Source: Kalaharituber pfeilii (taxonomy: Eukaryota > Ascomycota > Pezizomycetes > Pezizales > Pezizaceae). Taken from it: DNA of 64,000 bases. The notes under the pieces are model-generated. The model was not told the origin of the DNA. It was given only the letters and a program-made list of their open reading frames with translations, and made no database searches. Shown piece by piece: positions 47,101-58,735 of this stretch. The stretch covers positions 1 through 64,000 of the forward strand of contig WHUZ01000075.1 in the NCBI GenBank assembly GCA_015179045.1, in the 5' to 3' direction. Within the stretch, counting starts at the first letter, position 1. Every line of letters starts with the position of its first letter. The translations under genes and the position numbers were made by a program.

Positions 47101-47121
47101 GAGTATCATGGCATGAGCCAA
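44105..47121 (-). CDS. cPLA2-like phospholipase (PLA2c/lysophospholipase catalytic domain), putatively membrane-anchored
   Basis: Serine hydrolase of the cytosolic phospholipase A2 superfamily, acting on acyl esters of glycerophospholipids. Seven exons: 47121-45793, 45735-45699, 45651-45446, 45407-45288, 45231-45196, 45133-44480 and 44338-44105, giving 871 residues. The oxyanion motif SGGGVR is at 261-266, the nucleophile S294 lies in GVSGS, and the aspartate is in the DAGMSNN motif (D577), the usual Ser/Asp dyad. Residues 1-45 are Arg-rich and presequence-like (RHRHPRRLFTTSK), followed by one hydrophobic segment (about 57-73), suggesting a mitochondrial or other organelle membrane. The C-terminus is a basic coiled coil. 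The first intron is GC-AG, because only this border keeps the frame. The donor of the last intron (GTTTAC or upstream GTTAGC) and the start Met (47121 or 47109) are uncertain. Confidence 0.88.
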
Positions 47122-48387
47122 ACAGACGTGATGCGGGACGCCGGAAGGGTATCAGTGGAGACCATCTATGATATACCTCATCCGCCGCGTGGGCTGAGCG
47201 CCAGAAAACAGGATGGACGCATGCAACATCCGTTGGTGGTGTGCATTAGGATGCAATGCTAAGCTTTCAGGAACAGCATCATGCCAGCATATCGTACGCA
47301 GATACACGTCATTGGTGGAACGTTCTAGGCAGTGGGGTGGCGTGTGCAGGGTTGCTGGGCAGCGATAATCTTATCTGATGCTCTTTCCCATGCCAATTAG
47401 ATACCTCCTGCTGGGCAGGGATATGTTGAGATGTGTGCACAGACGAAATGTTGCACTGATGTGCGCACCATCTGCGCCCTTGATCCCTCTCACGCCTATT
47501 TGATATACCTGCTTTCCGGCATCTACAGATCTACATATCCAGTGCAGCTATAGTACTCTCATAACCAATGCACAGCATAGATTCACAATGGTGCTCACAA
47601 TTTGAAGAGGCCGCTGAGGTTGATGAAGTCATCAGGCCAATTTATGCAAAACCCAAACCAAGCCCAATGTCTGAAGATTGAAGTAAAAGTGCTTGAACAT
47701 GATAAAGAAGCCTTGAAGGAAAACTTCAATGTAATATATACGTGATCTCATTCAAGGTTCTTTTGGGGCATATTTGGACTCTCACAAAATTTCGACACAA
47801 ACTTCGACGCAACGCAAGACTACCTACAAATGTGTAGCGCTATAAACAAACTTCCAGAAAGAGATGGTCAGGCTCATATAAGCCAAGAAGAGCAGCCCTC
47901 AAGCTATTATGAGACAAGTGCATCAAATATGATTGGCAGAACTGGGTTTTTACTCTGGCAAGCCTATATCATAAGTCTATCATGCGGAACAGGATGAGAA
48001 ACAAAAATGGTATATAGTAAAATACCAAAAATGTATTCTTATGTTTCGGGCGCAAATTCTCATTTTATTCTCGCAAGAGGTGCCAAGACTTAAGCGAGAG
48101 TACAGATCTCGTGACTCCGAGAGAGGGGCTAACTGTGATATTCGGAGAAAAATTAGGTGCGTGTAAGCGCGAAAGTACCTGTGTCCAAGCTACTGATTGC
48201 GTAGGGGTTCAAGATACTCCATAGACCGTAACCAGACTATATAGACCGCATATTCTGCGTTGCCATTAAGGCATTCAATTCTTCTGGATGTAAAAGAACT
48301 GGTCATATGAAGGTTTAGCCACAACACTGCTAAGTTCTGCTGTTGCAGGCCAGGGTCTAAGTGTTCTCGTACCGGGACTAAGCAACA
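47122..48387. other. Gene-free stretch upstream of the phospholipase gene
   Basis: About 1.3 kb; the first part presumably contains the phospholipase promoter. No recognised gene or TIR pair. Confidence 0.45.
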
Positions 48388-48832
48388 GAGGTAGAGTATA
48401 GCATGTATCATTTCACTTGCTATAGCAAATTGCATCACACTATTGCATTGCATCATGACATTGACATTGCATCACCAACATCAACATCGCATTGCACCAC
48501 TATTATGGCAGAACTCAACCCTCACAATATCCTCACTCCAGACCTATTATTGGCAATTGAAATAGAAATAACAGAGTACATGCTGTATTTTACAATGAAA
48601 CTCCTATGTGGACATCAGCATTGCAAAGAAAAATGCGTACTTATAGGAGGTCTATTTCTCAGCAAACCCATGGCATCCTTTGGAAGGTCCACTTTGCTTG
48701 TAGTGCTGACATTTTGGGTAGGCTGATTGAGTGCTATAGCAGAAGGCATAGACAGTGATAGTGATAGCTGTAGTAGCTTGAGACTCAGAATGCAATCATT
48801 GCAATTGACAAGTTTGACATTGGTGGTCGCGG

Positions 48833-48869
<37 letters not shown>

Positions 48870-49062
48870 ACAATGAGAATGTAGCAAACGAACCATCAGT
48901 TGTCGATATTTTTTGCACTGCATATATGTAGGTGCATAGCCAAATTGTAGCAAACAAACACTTCCCCAGTTCCAATTGCACCTCTTACGTCGTATCCCGT
49001 CTTGGCGATTCATACCGATGCTAAGGTCTAAACTATCTGATACAGCCTACTGCAACCAAACA
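48388..49062. mobile_element. Second, end-eroded copy of the Harbinger-type element
   Basis: It is similar along its length to the interior of the nested element at 30086-30894: GCATCACACTATTGCATCAC-like start, ACCTATTATTGGCAATTG, a homopolymer region, and GTAGCAAACAAACACTT near the end. The last bases are CAACCAAACA, where the terminal GGGCC is lost. The left terminus is missing. The open reading stretch 48505-48726 carries the same transposase-like start. Two copies at different loci show the family was mobile. Confidence 0.65.
48838..48867. repeat. poly-T tract, 30 bp
   Basis: Pure T run inside the second Harbinger-type copy. The corresponding place in the first copy is a TTTTTA-type repeat, so this is a hypervariable part of the element. 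Confidence 0.85.
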
Positions 49063-50460
49063 AAGCTGGTACCTGAGAGACGCTTGTTGCTCTTGGCTAG
49101 TGTTGCCAACGGTTTTAACTAATTGGGTTGGCTTCGGCTACACTAAATATTCTCAATTCCAGAGGGGTTTAGTCGGCCGGATAACTGTACCTTTTTTCTG
49201 CACTGGGGCCGTTACTTAGTACTTGACCGTCCCACGCGGTGCTCGGATGCAAAGAGAGCCGAAGATCAATTTTTCTCTCGACAGAGTGACGCTTACAAAT
49301 GCCACTTGGCGAGAACGAAAGGCCATGCATGATACAATCTAATACGTTAGGCTTCGTCGATCCAGCGGGAGCCAGATGTTCAATGCTAAACTGTTTTCTC
49401 TTTCCCCCCTAGTTATGAATGTGCTGTACTGTAATTTCGTTACGGTCATCGCTCTCCTTCGAAATGTGAAAGCCATCTTACTTTAATCTGCAGGGCGCAC
49501 AAGTGGAAATAGGGGGATGAGCACGGGGCTTGATGACAACAACAGCAACTGGGCGAAAGGGAGGTTGGGGAATCTTAATTGGGAGGGGGACTCATATTGT
49601 GCGAGATGGGTGATTGCTCGCCCTTTGCTTTTCTTTTTCTCGCTACAGGGTGGGCCAGCCGCGTTCCAGAGTTGGGGCCTGCGGCGGCCTAGCGCCGGTT
49701 GCGGTGCGGACAAGAGCCAGAGAATGTTGGGGCAGACTGGGGTGCGCCACCTTGTCATTACATTACCGAGTGTTGAGATCGCGGTGATAACGGTCCTCAA
49801 TGGTGTAATGTGTATTGTGCATGTAACGCAAATGGCGCATCCACATCAGGACCGAAGGGAACTGGAACCCGGCGCCGCATCGGGGCCAACGCCATTCAAC
49901 TGCCAGCGTCGCCAGCGTCGCGATCAATTGCCCTTCGCCGGAAGCTCTGCGGGCGCCGCTGCCCTCGTCGCAATGGGCTTGGGCGTGCTACGCTTGCGGC
50001 CCGACGAAGCGACTCCGGCGTGCCTTTATAGCACTCCTGCGCGTCGAGCCACTCGCACAAAGCACCTCAGGCACCCGCTGCGGCATCCCACGCTTGCTGA
50101 CAGGGTCCAGCGGCCTCCTCCACTGCAAGCCCCCTCTGCCCACCTCTCCCACCGAAATTGCGCCAGCCAAGTAGGTATATCAGTCTAACTCGCACTGAGC
50201 AGGTGGAAAGCACTCTTTCTCGCTCTGCTCTAGCTCAGGGGAGGGGCCAAGCTGCTCCACTCCTCCCCCCCCAGCATAGCATCTCCCAGTGCCATCCCCC
50301 CCCCCTACGCTCCCCAAGCACCCGCTACCGAAGCCGTTTCGATAAAACACCTCCTTCCCTCTCCCCCCCCCCTAACATATTCCTCGTGCGCCCCCGACAA
50401 CTTCACCTCTTTGATTCTCCACACGCTGGATTGAATCATAGGTCCGGCAATTTATTGAGG
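49063..50460. other. Upstream region of ERG5, no separate gene
   Basis: About 1.4 kb. A 223-codon frame (49517-50188) exists but has no domain, crosses GC-rich repeats and has no splice signals, so I treat it as chance. Several C runs in pyrimidine-rich sequence at about 50255-50380 lie just before the ERG5 start. Confidence 0.45.
50252..50385 (+). promoter_or_regulatory. Pyrimidine-rich tract upstream of ERG5
   Basis: Repeated CT/CCC stretches (three runs of eight or more C) end about 75 bp before the ERG5 start codon. CT-rich tracts near transcription starts are common in filamentous fungal promoters. No sterol response element was confidently seen. Confidence 0.35.
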
Positions 50461-52435
50461 ATGGATTCTCAAACTTCCCCATCAGCCGTCCCTGGGGATG
50501 TCAGTGCCCAAAAACTCCTGCGCACAGGTGTGTTCGAGCAGTTGTTTGCAGGCGTATCATACTGGAGTTTCGCAGTGACCCTGCTTCTTCTGTGCGTCAC
50601 ATATGACCAAGGTAAGTTCAACCTTATAGGTAGAAATCAACACTAGAGGCACAATTGAACTGGTACATTAACACCATACCATTGCAACAGTCAGGTACCA
50701 ATGGAATAAATATGGAATTGTGGGGCCTGCGTTCAAGCTACCTTTTATGGGACCTTTCCTCGAATCCATCAATCCAAAATTTGAGGAATATGCTGCAAAA
50801 TGGGCGAGCGGTCCACTAAGCTGTGTTTCAGTTTTCCACAAGTTAGCTTAACCCGAATGCGAACTCGGATCCAAAGAAAGATACTAGAGTCGGCTAACAA
50901 TTATTGCGCAGGTTCGTTGTGATTGCGTCTACCCGTGACCTTGCGCGCAAAGTACTCAATTCGCCCACGTATGTTAAGCCTTGTGTCGTCGATATAGCAA
51001 AGAAGATTTTGAGACCGACCAATTGGGTATTTTTGGACGGCAAAGCACACGTCAATTATCGGCGGGGTTTGAACGCTTTGTTCACTCGTAAGGCGCTCTC
51101 TGAGTATCTACCTGGGCAGGAGGACATGCATAAAAGATACTTCAAGAGGTGGATTGAAATTTCCAAGGCCACTCCAGGTATCGCTTTCATGCCAGAATTC
51201 CGCGAGATCAACTGTGCTGTTTCGTGCAGAACCTTTGTTGGAGATTACACGACGGACGAGAAGGTGAAAAAGATTTCTGACGACTACTATAAAATCACTG
51301 CCGCGTTGGATCTCGTCAATTTCCCCATCATTATTCCGTATACTCGCACTTGGTACGGCAAGAAATGCGCGGATATGGTCCTAGATGAATTTTCTCAATG
51401 CGCTGAAAAGTCAAAGGAAAATATGGCTGCTGGAGGAACACCACATTGCTTGTTGGATCATTGGGTTAAGGCAATGTATGAGTATCGTGATTATCAGGAG
51501 CGGCTTGACCGGGGAGAGGCCCTTGCACCAGGCGAGAAAGCCCCAGTTGCAACTCCTATGTTCACCAACTATGAAATCGCACAGACGTTATTCACGTTCT
51601 TGTTTGCTTCTCAAGATGCTTCATCCAGTGCCACAACATGGTTGTTTCAACTTCTTGCAGACAGACCCGAAGTCCTTAACAGGGTCCGAGAGGAAGCTCT
51701 GAGGGTCCGAGAGGGTGACCCATATAAACCAATTAATGTGGACATGCTGGATAAGATGGTGTATACCCGCGCTGTTGTAAAGGAAACTTTGCGATACCGC
51801 CCCCCAGTTACTATGGTTCCATATGAGGTGAAGAAGGATTTTCCAGTTGTTGATAACTATGTTGTTCCAAAAGGTGAGAATCGGTCACTCCGCATTTCGC
51901 TTTTTGATTACTTTGTTCACTAACACAATTCAGGCTCTATGATTGTTCCTACCCTTTATCCAGCTCTTCACGATCCCGAAGTATATGTCAACCCCGAAAC
52001 GTTCAACCCAGACAGATGGCTCGAAGGCGGAGAGGCCGAGGCAGCTGTTAAAAACTGGTTGGTGTTTGGAACTGGGCCACACTACTGCTTGGGGCAAACG
52101 GTAAGACATCCCATACCTGTCAAATGGGGCCCTTGCTTGGTCCGTGCTTATGCCGCGTAATTGTGGCTGCTGATTGGTGCCGGTGTATATGTGTAGTACG
52201 CTATATACAACTTTATGTCGATGATTTCACTGGCTTCCTTGATGATGGACTGGGAACATCACGTTACTCCCAAATCGGAGGAAATAAAGGTCTTTGCAAC
52301 AATTTTCCCAATGGTAAGCCGACCGTTGCAACACCTCACTTGTTGTTACACTGTACTATACACTGTACTAACATAGTCTATGAATAGGATGATTGCCTCC
52401 TAACCTTTAAAGGGCGACTCCCAATTCTAGACTAA
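50461..52435 (+). CDS. ERG5: C-22 sterol desaturase, cytochrome P450 CYP61 (ERG5)
   Basis: Haem monooxygenase of late ergosterol synthesis that introduces the C22-C23 double bond in the sterol side chain, in the ER. Six exons: 50461-50611, 50691-50841, 50912-51873, 51934-52100, 52197-52313 and 52388-52435, all GT-AG, giving 531 residues. Membrane anchor: [15 protein letters not shown] (about 34-48). The I-helix region FASQDASSS (332-340) is the CYP61 signature, in place of the usual A/GGxD/ETT motif. The ExxR pair is E392/R395. The haem loop [10 protein letters not shown] has the ligand Cys473. The C-terminus [15 protein letters not shown] follows a final 48-nt exon. The start Met at 50461 gives the expected length. 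The presence of ERG5 alone does not imply a gene cluster. Confidence 0.96.
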
Positions 52436-54244
52436 ACCTGTTTACCCTTTTCAATTTTTCTTTCTTAAACGGGGTTCTGGGATTTTTTCTTAGGCAATCG
52501 AAAAATTAATTTTTTTCTTTTATTTTCTTTTATTTTTTTTTAAGGCTCTCTATTGTTTTTCTTTGAGTTTTTTATATGTTGCTTCAGGTTTGTAGTATGG
52601 GGACATAATTGTGTCTGGATAAATGTTTTGACATGTTTGGTTTATTCAGATGCAGTGAGAAGGTTCCTTCGCGAGAGGGGAACTAATTAATTATAACATG
52701 GTCTAATGACTGGGATAGTAGGTATTCCGGTCACGGGGTTCAATATATGTTTATCATGCAACCAGTAGGGATGAGAGTTGTGGGCGCAGTGCTACTTCAT
52801 CGAGGCTATGTAGTGCTACTTGTTGTATCCTACTTGTACTCTACTTGGTTCAACTCGAACTTCAATTAGTGAGCAAACATGCATAAAATATATAACTACT
52901 CTAGTATCAACCTTATAACAATATGTTTGACTCAGAAATTTTTGCTAGACGTCCTAAAAGCTTTTTGTAATCAGATGGCCAAGGAAGAAGAAACTGGTCA
53001 TACTTGCAGAATTCAGCTGGTATTATCATTTATTTCAAGTCGTACAACATTAGACCCTTGAGAGTTACTCCCATGACCTACCCCAAGTCTCGTAAACCAC
53101 CCCCTCCTCCCCTGCCCATCCATGATTCATATTTTCCCCTCCTATGGATATAGCCTCAACTGGCTTTATACGGCCACCATTTTTTCGTTCCAATTCGTAT
53201 CATTTATGTATTGTAATGAAATACAAAAAGATGTCACAGGCAAAACTCTCCAATGCTGGGTTGAGTGAGTGTGGTAGGGCAGGGGGGAAAGATGATAGGC
53301 AAGATGAGCGAGAATGAAGGTTGGGACTTTGGGTAGTCTCGAACAAGTGGGTAGTCCGCAGGTATCAGTACGTCAACCTACACCAGTCTGGAGGCCCACA
53401 TAAGTGGTGTACTTATTTTTTCTTTCTTTCATTTTAGAGATCGCATTACAAACAACTAACTACATGTCTGTAAGACTACTACATGCCACACCCCGTGTTT
53501 TTATCGTCAAGTCGTGACAGTCTAAGCCGCAAAATGTCGAATCATAGCCAGACAGTTGGGTCTCTCTACTTTAGGCAAGTCCCCTCTGGTTGATCTTGTT
53601 ACCAAGCACGTCAGGTGTTCTTGGCCTGCTGATCAAACGCATAGCTATAGAGGGTTGGATGTTAGCGTAGTCCCAGTTATGGCTGAGGGGTAGAACGATC
53701 CGCATGACGAAGTCGGCTGTCATGCTACTTCCCCTCTTGTACCTATCCTTATTTCTGACTGATCTCTGCCCCGTGCATCAGCGCCTACGGCAAACAAATA
53801 TTATACGACCCGAATGCTATCAAGTAGTCAGTGCAGTGATTAATAGTCGAGGGCAAAAGAACAAGAGATTACATAGGATTTGTAATACAGTGGCACTTTG
53901 CAATTGCAAGCAACAGATTGTTGATACATGCTCCGCTCACATCTTTCGACCGCAAGATACTCGAAGGAGAACTCCACTATTATCCACAGCACATCAACAG
54001 CAAACCTCAGGTGACCATAAGGTCAGCCATACATTCAATCTAGTACGGCATCCAATCGTTCATCTAACATTGGCCTTGTGAACATCATAACGTACGGGGC
54101 GTATGCAGTCAGACTATTCATAACGCTATGTTGATCGTGGGCATATGGCTGTCTCCAACCAGATGACTGCTGAATATAGAAGTCTGGGTGGAGTAGGTTG
54201 CAAGGATACTTACTACCAGATTCGGAAGTTCGGTAAAACGCTAA
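52436..54244. other. Gene-free stretch downstream of ERG5
   Basis: About 1.8 kb. The first few hundred bases, T-rich, are probably the ERG5 3' end. A 125-codon frame at 53704 has no recognisable domain. No TIR pair seen. Confidence 0.45.
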
Positions 54245-54993
54245 TAGAGACCTTCCGCAACGCCGTCTAGACTTGTGAAAAACGCCACTTGACCAGGGTG
54301 TGGTCTAGATGGCTCAAAAGACCTTCCGCAAAATTCTAAACTGACAGGGGTCAGAAAAGCAGGAGTGTAGACATAATCGTTACCTTGTAGACTACAAAAG
54401 ACTTTGCAATTGATAATGCCCCACCAATTAGTAGGAGAGCAAATTGAAATCATCAGTAATACAAATTCCTTACTGGATTTTATTGTTCCATATCAGAGGC
54501 ATCTTTTGGCATTTGATCATGTCCCATTAAATTCAGAAAAGCTGATGCAATATGCAAAAGTTGTATATCAGAAAAATAATTGTCCCATGTATACTACACG
54601 TTGAAGTTTTATTGATGGAACTCTTCAAGGAGATAGCAAAGTCTTGTATCTGGCATGACGACGCAACCTACTTGTAATACAAGCACTGCTTGAAGTATTA
54701 TGCAGTAGTAACACCTCATTTGTCGCATCAGAATGTGTTACATCGGTGTCAAGATATTGGCTTAGCAGGACAGTTTTTAACCCCTCCCCTGATCTCTCAT
54801 TAGCCAATGCAACTTGTGCATTTCTGAAAGGACTCATGGTATTAAGGTAAAGTAGAGACTTTCAGCTATCAATAGATACCTTTAACAGTAAAAACCAATT
54901 GTTAGTTGAGGTGCTATAGCAGTTCGAAGTTCTAGACTTAGAAATGGGGAGTTTCCATCTACTTCAGATAGTTGGCATTGCGGAAGGTCTCTA
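54245..54993. mobile_element. TIR element, about 750 bp, TAGAGACCTTCCGCAA ends, Harbinger-like remnant
   Basis: The ends TAGAGACCTTCCGCAACGCC and, inverted, TAGAGACCTTCCGCAATGCC differ at a single position. TA or TAA bases flank the ends. A part of the TIR (GACCTTCCGCAA) recurs at 54320. Inside, a plus-strand stretch (54404-54640) resembles the segment before the first catalytic Asp of PIF/Harbinger transposases. The interior is otherwise eroded. Confidence 0.65.
54404..54640 (+). pseudogene. Harbinger-type transposase fragment
   Basis: It reads HLLAFDHVPLNSEKLMQYAKVVYQK, then NNCPMYTT, a stop, and SFIDGT. This order (helical segment, Cys-Pro, FIDGT with the first catalytic Asp) is the pattern of fungal DDE_4/Harbinger transposases. 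The in-frame stop and missing downstream D and E blocks make it non-functional. Confidence 0.5.
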
Positions 54994-56489
54994 ATCGCAG
55001 TAGGAATCGCGGTGGAGGGCCGAGTTCCATAGCAAGCCAGGGTGAACTATAGTCTACCTTTGCTATACCAGATTGCTAAAATCTAGCACTGTTCGTCCAG
55101 TATGTAAAATGCTTGGCAGACAAGGGGACAACAAAATTTTGTAAATTCAAATAATTACTGAAATTAGGAAATGAACAAAGTGAACATCAACTTGTTCATA
55201 TGCCCAGCCAAAGATATCAATACACGTTGCTCACAAAATCTAGAAAGTCGTTGGGCCTTAAGTGTGCTTGAGAAGCATAGACGTTGACTAGAACCAAAAT
55301 ATGCTAAAGAAAGTCAAGTGAATTTGGTAAACATTTTCAAGATGAATTGGTAAGATTACTGTACTTTAACTTAACTTCAATATCCTAAGTATCTAATCTA
55401 TTATCTGGTTACGAGACTACTAATCTACTATTTTAGGCCAGCCAGTAGCTGTATCTACTTTGTCAAATATTTTTGAAACAAAGTGATAAATGGTTAACAA
55501 TTAATCTCGGAAATGATCATACATGGAAAAGAAGCAACGAAGTGCCCAGTTTCCATTACTTGAACAACATTTTTGCAGGTGATGGTAGCAGCAGTAGCAG
55601 CAGCAATAGCAGAAGCAGTGACAGCAGTGGTAGCAGCAGTTGTAACGAAGGTGGTAAGCGCAGAGAGTTACCGTCCGCCAGGCCAAAAAGACACTTGACT
55701 AGCGATACTCGCTAGTCCTCTGCGTAGCTCATATAGCACTCATATTATGCGACTGCGACGCTTTCCGGCTGCCGCATATCGCCTGCATCGCATATGCGCG
55801 CGTACATTCACCGACCGCAGTTGCGGTAAGCCGTAACAGCAGTGATGGCAGCCAAGTGTGAAATGGGTAGTCTAAGATGTATTTGGATTAGTGTATCCTG
55901 TATATGATAGCAGATATTATTTGTATGGAGACAGGGGGTACTTGTTTGGAGGTTTCTGTCCGGTCCGGAATTGTTCGGGCATGCGGAATAGCAAGGGTGA
56001 TTTGTATGGGAACGCAGGCAAAGCCCATCCGGTATAGCAAGGGTAGACTGTACTGTGTGTGACTTGAGAAATTTAGTAAGTAATGCGAAATACCACAAAC
56101 TTATGCCCCTACACATCACCGCATATGCGTATCGTCTTTAATCTTTTGCAACATGCCTCATCTAATTCGAAGAACTATAATACAACAAAAGCTTAGGAGC
56201 GATGTAAAAGCTATCATGATGCTTATGATTCTTAATTGACGCCCATAAATATGAATAGGATATCTATGCATTATTTTTGTTTGTAGATGCATCTGAATGT
56301 TGACATGAATCGGGATGTGAACACACGAGTGATGCATATGGTGTGAAAAAATGCGGGGGTATGCAGCAAAGTAGGCTACTAACTGAGCACTACTTACTCG
56401 TAACAGGCGTTACGTTGGCACTGGAGACTACCGTACCAGTCAATAGGCCAATGAACGAAGGGGCCAAGGCACTAAAAGCGCCTCAGTTA
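54994..56489. other. Gene-free stretch
   Basis: About 1.5 kb, AT-rich. It includes a short AGC/GCA trinucleotide stretch at about 55585-55640. No gene or TIR pair identified. Confidence 0.4.
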
Positions 56490-56546
56490 CTCGCTGGTTC
56501 GGAAAGTATTGTTATGCAGCGTTCCAATACTTTCCGAACCAGCGAG
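56490..56546. mobile_element. Minimal hairpin MITE, 57 bp, TIR CTCGCTGGTTCGGAAAGTAT
   Basis: The two arms are perfectly complementary over 22 bp (extending to 23 with the flanking A/T) and are separated by a 13-bp loop. TA flanks both sides. It is the shortest form of the family seen at 62618-62769 and looks like an internally deleted copy. Confidence 0.75.
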
Positions 56547-56677
56547 TACTAGTAGTAGTGGTACTTTCCGGTAGCCAATTCGAGTAAGTCAGTGACAACC
56601 CCTAGTCTGCTGTTATGCAAGCAGCAATTAAAGTAGCATATTCATGGCACAGTACTGTAACGAGACACATAATAGTG

Positions 56678-57300
56678 GTTATCAGCTTTGCGTTACGTTC
56701 CGTTCCGTTAGGTAACCCCTGCCAACCCGCTAAGCCCAAATGAGAGGAGGGTCGCTGATGTCCCCCGCGTAACCTACGTTACCGTCACGTCCGTAACATC
56801 AACATGCCCCGCATATCGAAGCGAGCCAAAATCGAACAGGTGGTCACGACAGCAATCGAGACTCATGCCATATCTATGCTACTTAATTCAGATACCAGAG
56901 GGGGTAGCAGAGCGTGGAGTAACAGCTCGTGAACTTGCTGTGGTTGTAGCAGACGGTTGCTGGCTCATGATGGTAGAAACTGGAGAGCTTTCATGCGTAG
57001 ATTGGTGATGCTCATGAAGTTGTAGACACGTGCTTATGCATATGCATCCATGTGTTGCTGATTTAGGTAAAGACTGGTCAAAGGCCCCTGTAGTCAGCTA
57101 AAAACCAGGCGCATATCCTTGGCGTTACCCAAAGTTACGCAAGGTTATGGTCGTAACGCGACGATTTGGCTACGTGATCATGGTTACGTTGCGTAACGAA
57201 GATCGGCTGTCTCACGTTACGAAATCAGCCAATTAGAGCATTTGCTTATGTCATGTAACCTCACGTAACGGTTACGTGACGCAAAGCTGATAACCCTTAA
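56678..57300. mobile_element. hAT-like MITE, 623 bp, with exact 8-bp target duplication
   Basis: TAATAGTG occurs directly before (56670-56677) and directly after (57301-57308) the element. The left end is GTTATCAGCTTTGCGT; the inverted right end is TTAAGGGTTATCAGCTTTGC, so the TIR core GTTATCAGCTTTGCGT(T/C)ACGT is shared, with six extra bases on the right. The interior has many GTAACG/CGTTAC subterminal motifs and no transposase. An 8-bp duplication is the rule for hAT elements. Confidence 0.75.
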
Positions 57301-57344
57301 TAATAGTGGGGATGATAGTTTGGAACGGGTACAGATACCGTTGT

Positions 57345-57600
57345 CAAAACAGGTGTGAAATGGCCAATAAAACAGCTGCCGAAATGACCGTCAAACAACT
57401 TCTGAAATCGCTATCAAAACTCCTGCACAACTGACTATCAAACGGCTGTCAAAACAGCTGCCAAAATGCATCAAAAGGGATGCTGAAATGGCTGTTGAAA
57501 TGATTGATGCAATAGCAGTCAAAATGGCTGTCGGCACGGATATAAAAGCAAAATGCTTCCCGAAATAGAATCCAAAATAGCAGGTGGAACAAGCAGCTGT
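57345..57600. repeat. Second copy of the degenerate 12-bp-unit array
   Basis: It contains GTTGTCAAAACAGGTGTGAA, AAAACAGCTGCCGAAATGAC and similar units, homologous to 35752-36130 and, inverted, to 62060-62420. Broken frames; not coding. Confidence 0.6.
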
Positions 57601-57891
57601 GACGGGCAGCCATGATGGTAGCCGTGATAGCAAAAGTAGCGCTTCCCTGTAGTCAAGACAGCTTGCCTGCTAGCCAGTGTATCTTACAATTGCGGGAGTC
57701 TTTTGAGTAGATTTTGGTGGTCAGTTTTTTCTTTCCAGGTATATGATTCTACAGAATTTCGGGTGGGAGAGTTTTGATGGCTGCGGTGGTAGCATGTTTA
57801 TATGTCGAAAAAATTGTATGGTTTCTCATACAAAAATTTCGCCGCCATTAAACCATGTCATGTTTTCGAGTACCATAGCAACCAGGTACGT

Positions 57892-57967
57892 ACTAGCCAA
57901 TAAAATATGTATTCGGACAGGGGTAGTAATGCACATTATGCGCTATGTCAGAATACATATTTTACTA
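57892..57967. mobile_element. Short palindromic MITE remnant
   Basis: Arms of the type AATAAAATATGTATTCGGACA and its approximate inverse surround a GCACATTATGCGC centre. The arms resemble the AAGTATTTGGACAG end of the CTAGACAG family. About 76 bp; boundary uncertain. Confidence 0.45.
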
Positions 57968-58058
57968 GCTATCATAGTACCTCGAAACTGCACATGAGTA
58001 CCTTGGCGCTGCATAGTTCGCCAATTTTTCCAAAGAAAACTCCAGCACCCCCGAGCTA

Positions 58059-58394
58059 CTAGACAGAAAAATAAGTATTTGGAGGGAGAAATGCATATTT
58101 ATGCGCCATGCAGTATTCGGCAGAAACTAGCATATTTTCGTATGCTTGGCTAGTGATAGCCTATAAGACTAGTCCAAATTTCGTGATAGGGTGTCCAAAT
58201 TTCATCACGTCAGCTGTCCGAATACTAGTCCTCTCTTACATAAGGTGATGAAATTTGGACAGCTGACATAATGAATTTGGACTTTTACACCTATTCTTTA
58301 CTGCCAAGTATACGAAAATATGCTAGTTTCCGCCAAATACCGCATAGCGCATATTATGCATTATCCCCTGTCCAAATACTTATTTTTCTGTCTA
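58059..58394. mobile_element. Complete CTAGACAG MITE, 336 bp, TA-flanked
   Basis: The ends CTAGACAGAAAAATAAGTAT and ATACTTATTTTTCTGTCTAG are perfect inverted repeats, and TA flanks both sides (58057-58058, 58395-58396). The whole element is a long imperfect palindrome. The AAGTATTTGGA subend is like Tc1/mariner ends. It is the best reference copy for the degenerate copies at 34.66-35.42 and 36.37-36.56 kb. No coding capacity. Confidence 0.8.
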
Positions 58395-58735
58395 GTACAT
58401 ATAGTACAAACTGTTTATGCAACTGAAATTGAACGCTGCATAACGTTGCAGTATGCGCCAAGATATGCTATTACGAAATGGAAGGTCGAAATACCTTATT
58501 TTTTGCCAGTCCTCCGTACTTAGGTGAGAACGAATATGCCTAACGAAGGAGGCATCACAGTGTAGCGGGACGGTTAAGCATCTGTGAGACTGTTACAGGG
58601 GCTAGAGCAACAGAGTCTGGACACGAGAAGAAGTGCAACCAGATTATTGTATGATGGATGCCAGCGCTTATGATTTCCAGTAGGGTCGTACTCGCACATG
58701 TACTAGGAATGCAGCCACGAAAGCAAAATGATAGC

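Noticed and set aside
49517..50188. 223-codon plus-strand frame upstream of ERG5
   Set aside because: No domain, signal or splice evidence; amino-acid composition follows GC-rich local repeats and it runs into the ERG5 promoter region.
44105..52435. Secondary-metabolite cluster suggested by a phospholipase and a P450 close together
   Set aside because: The P450 is CYP61/ERG5, a core sterol enzyme; no backbone synthase, transporter or regulator is present.
53704..54081. 125-codon frame with a hydrophobic start
   Set aside because: The apparent signal peptide is followed by sequence without domain or composition typical of the genes here; no splice or context support.
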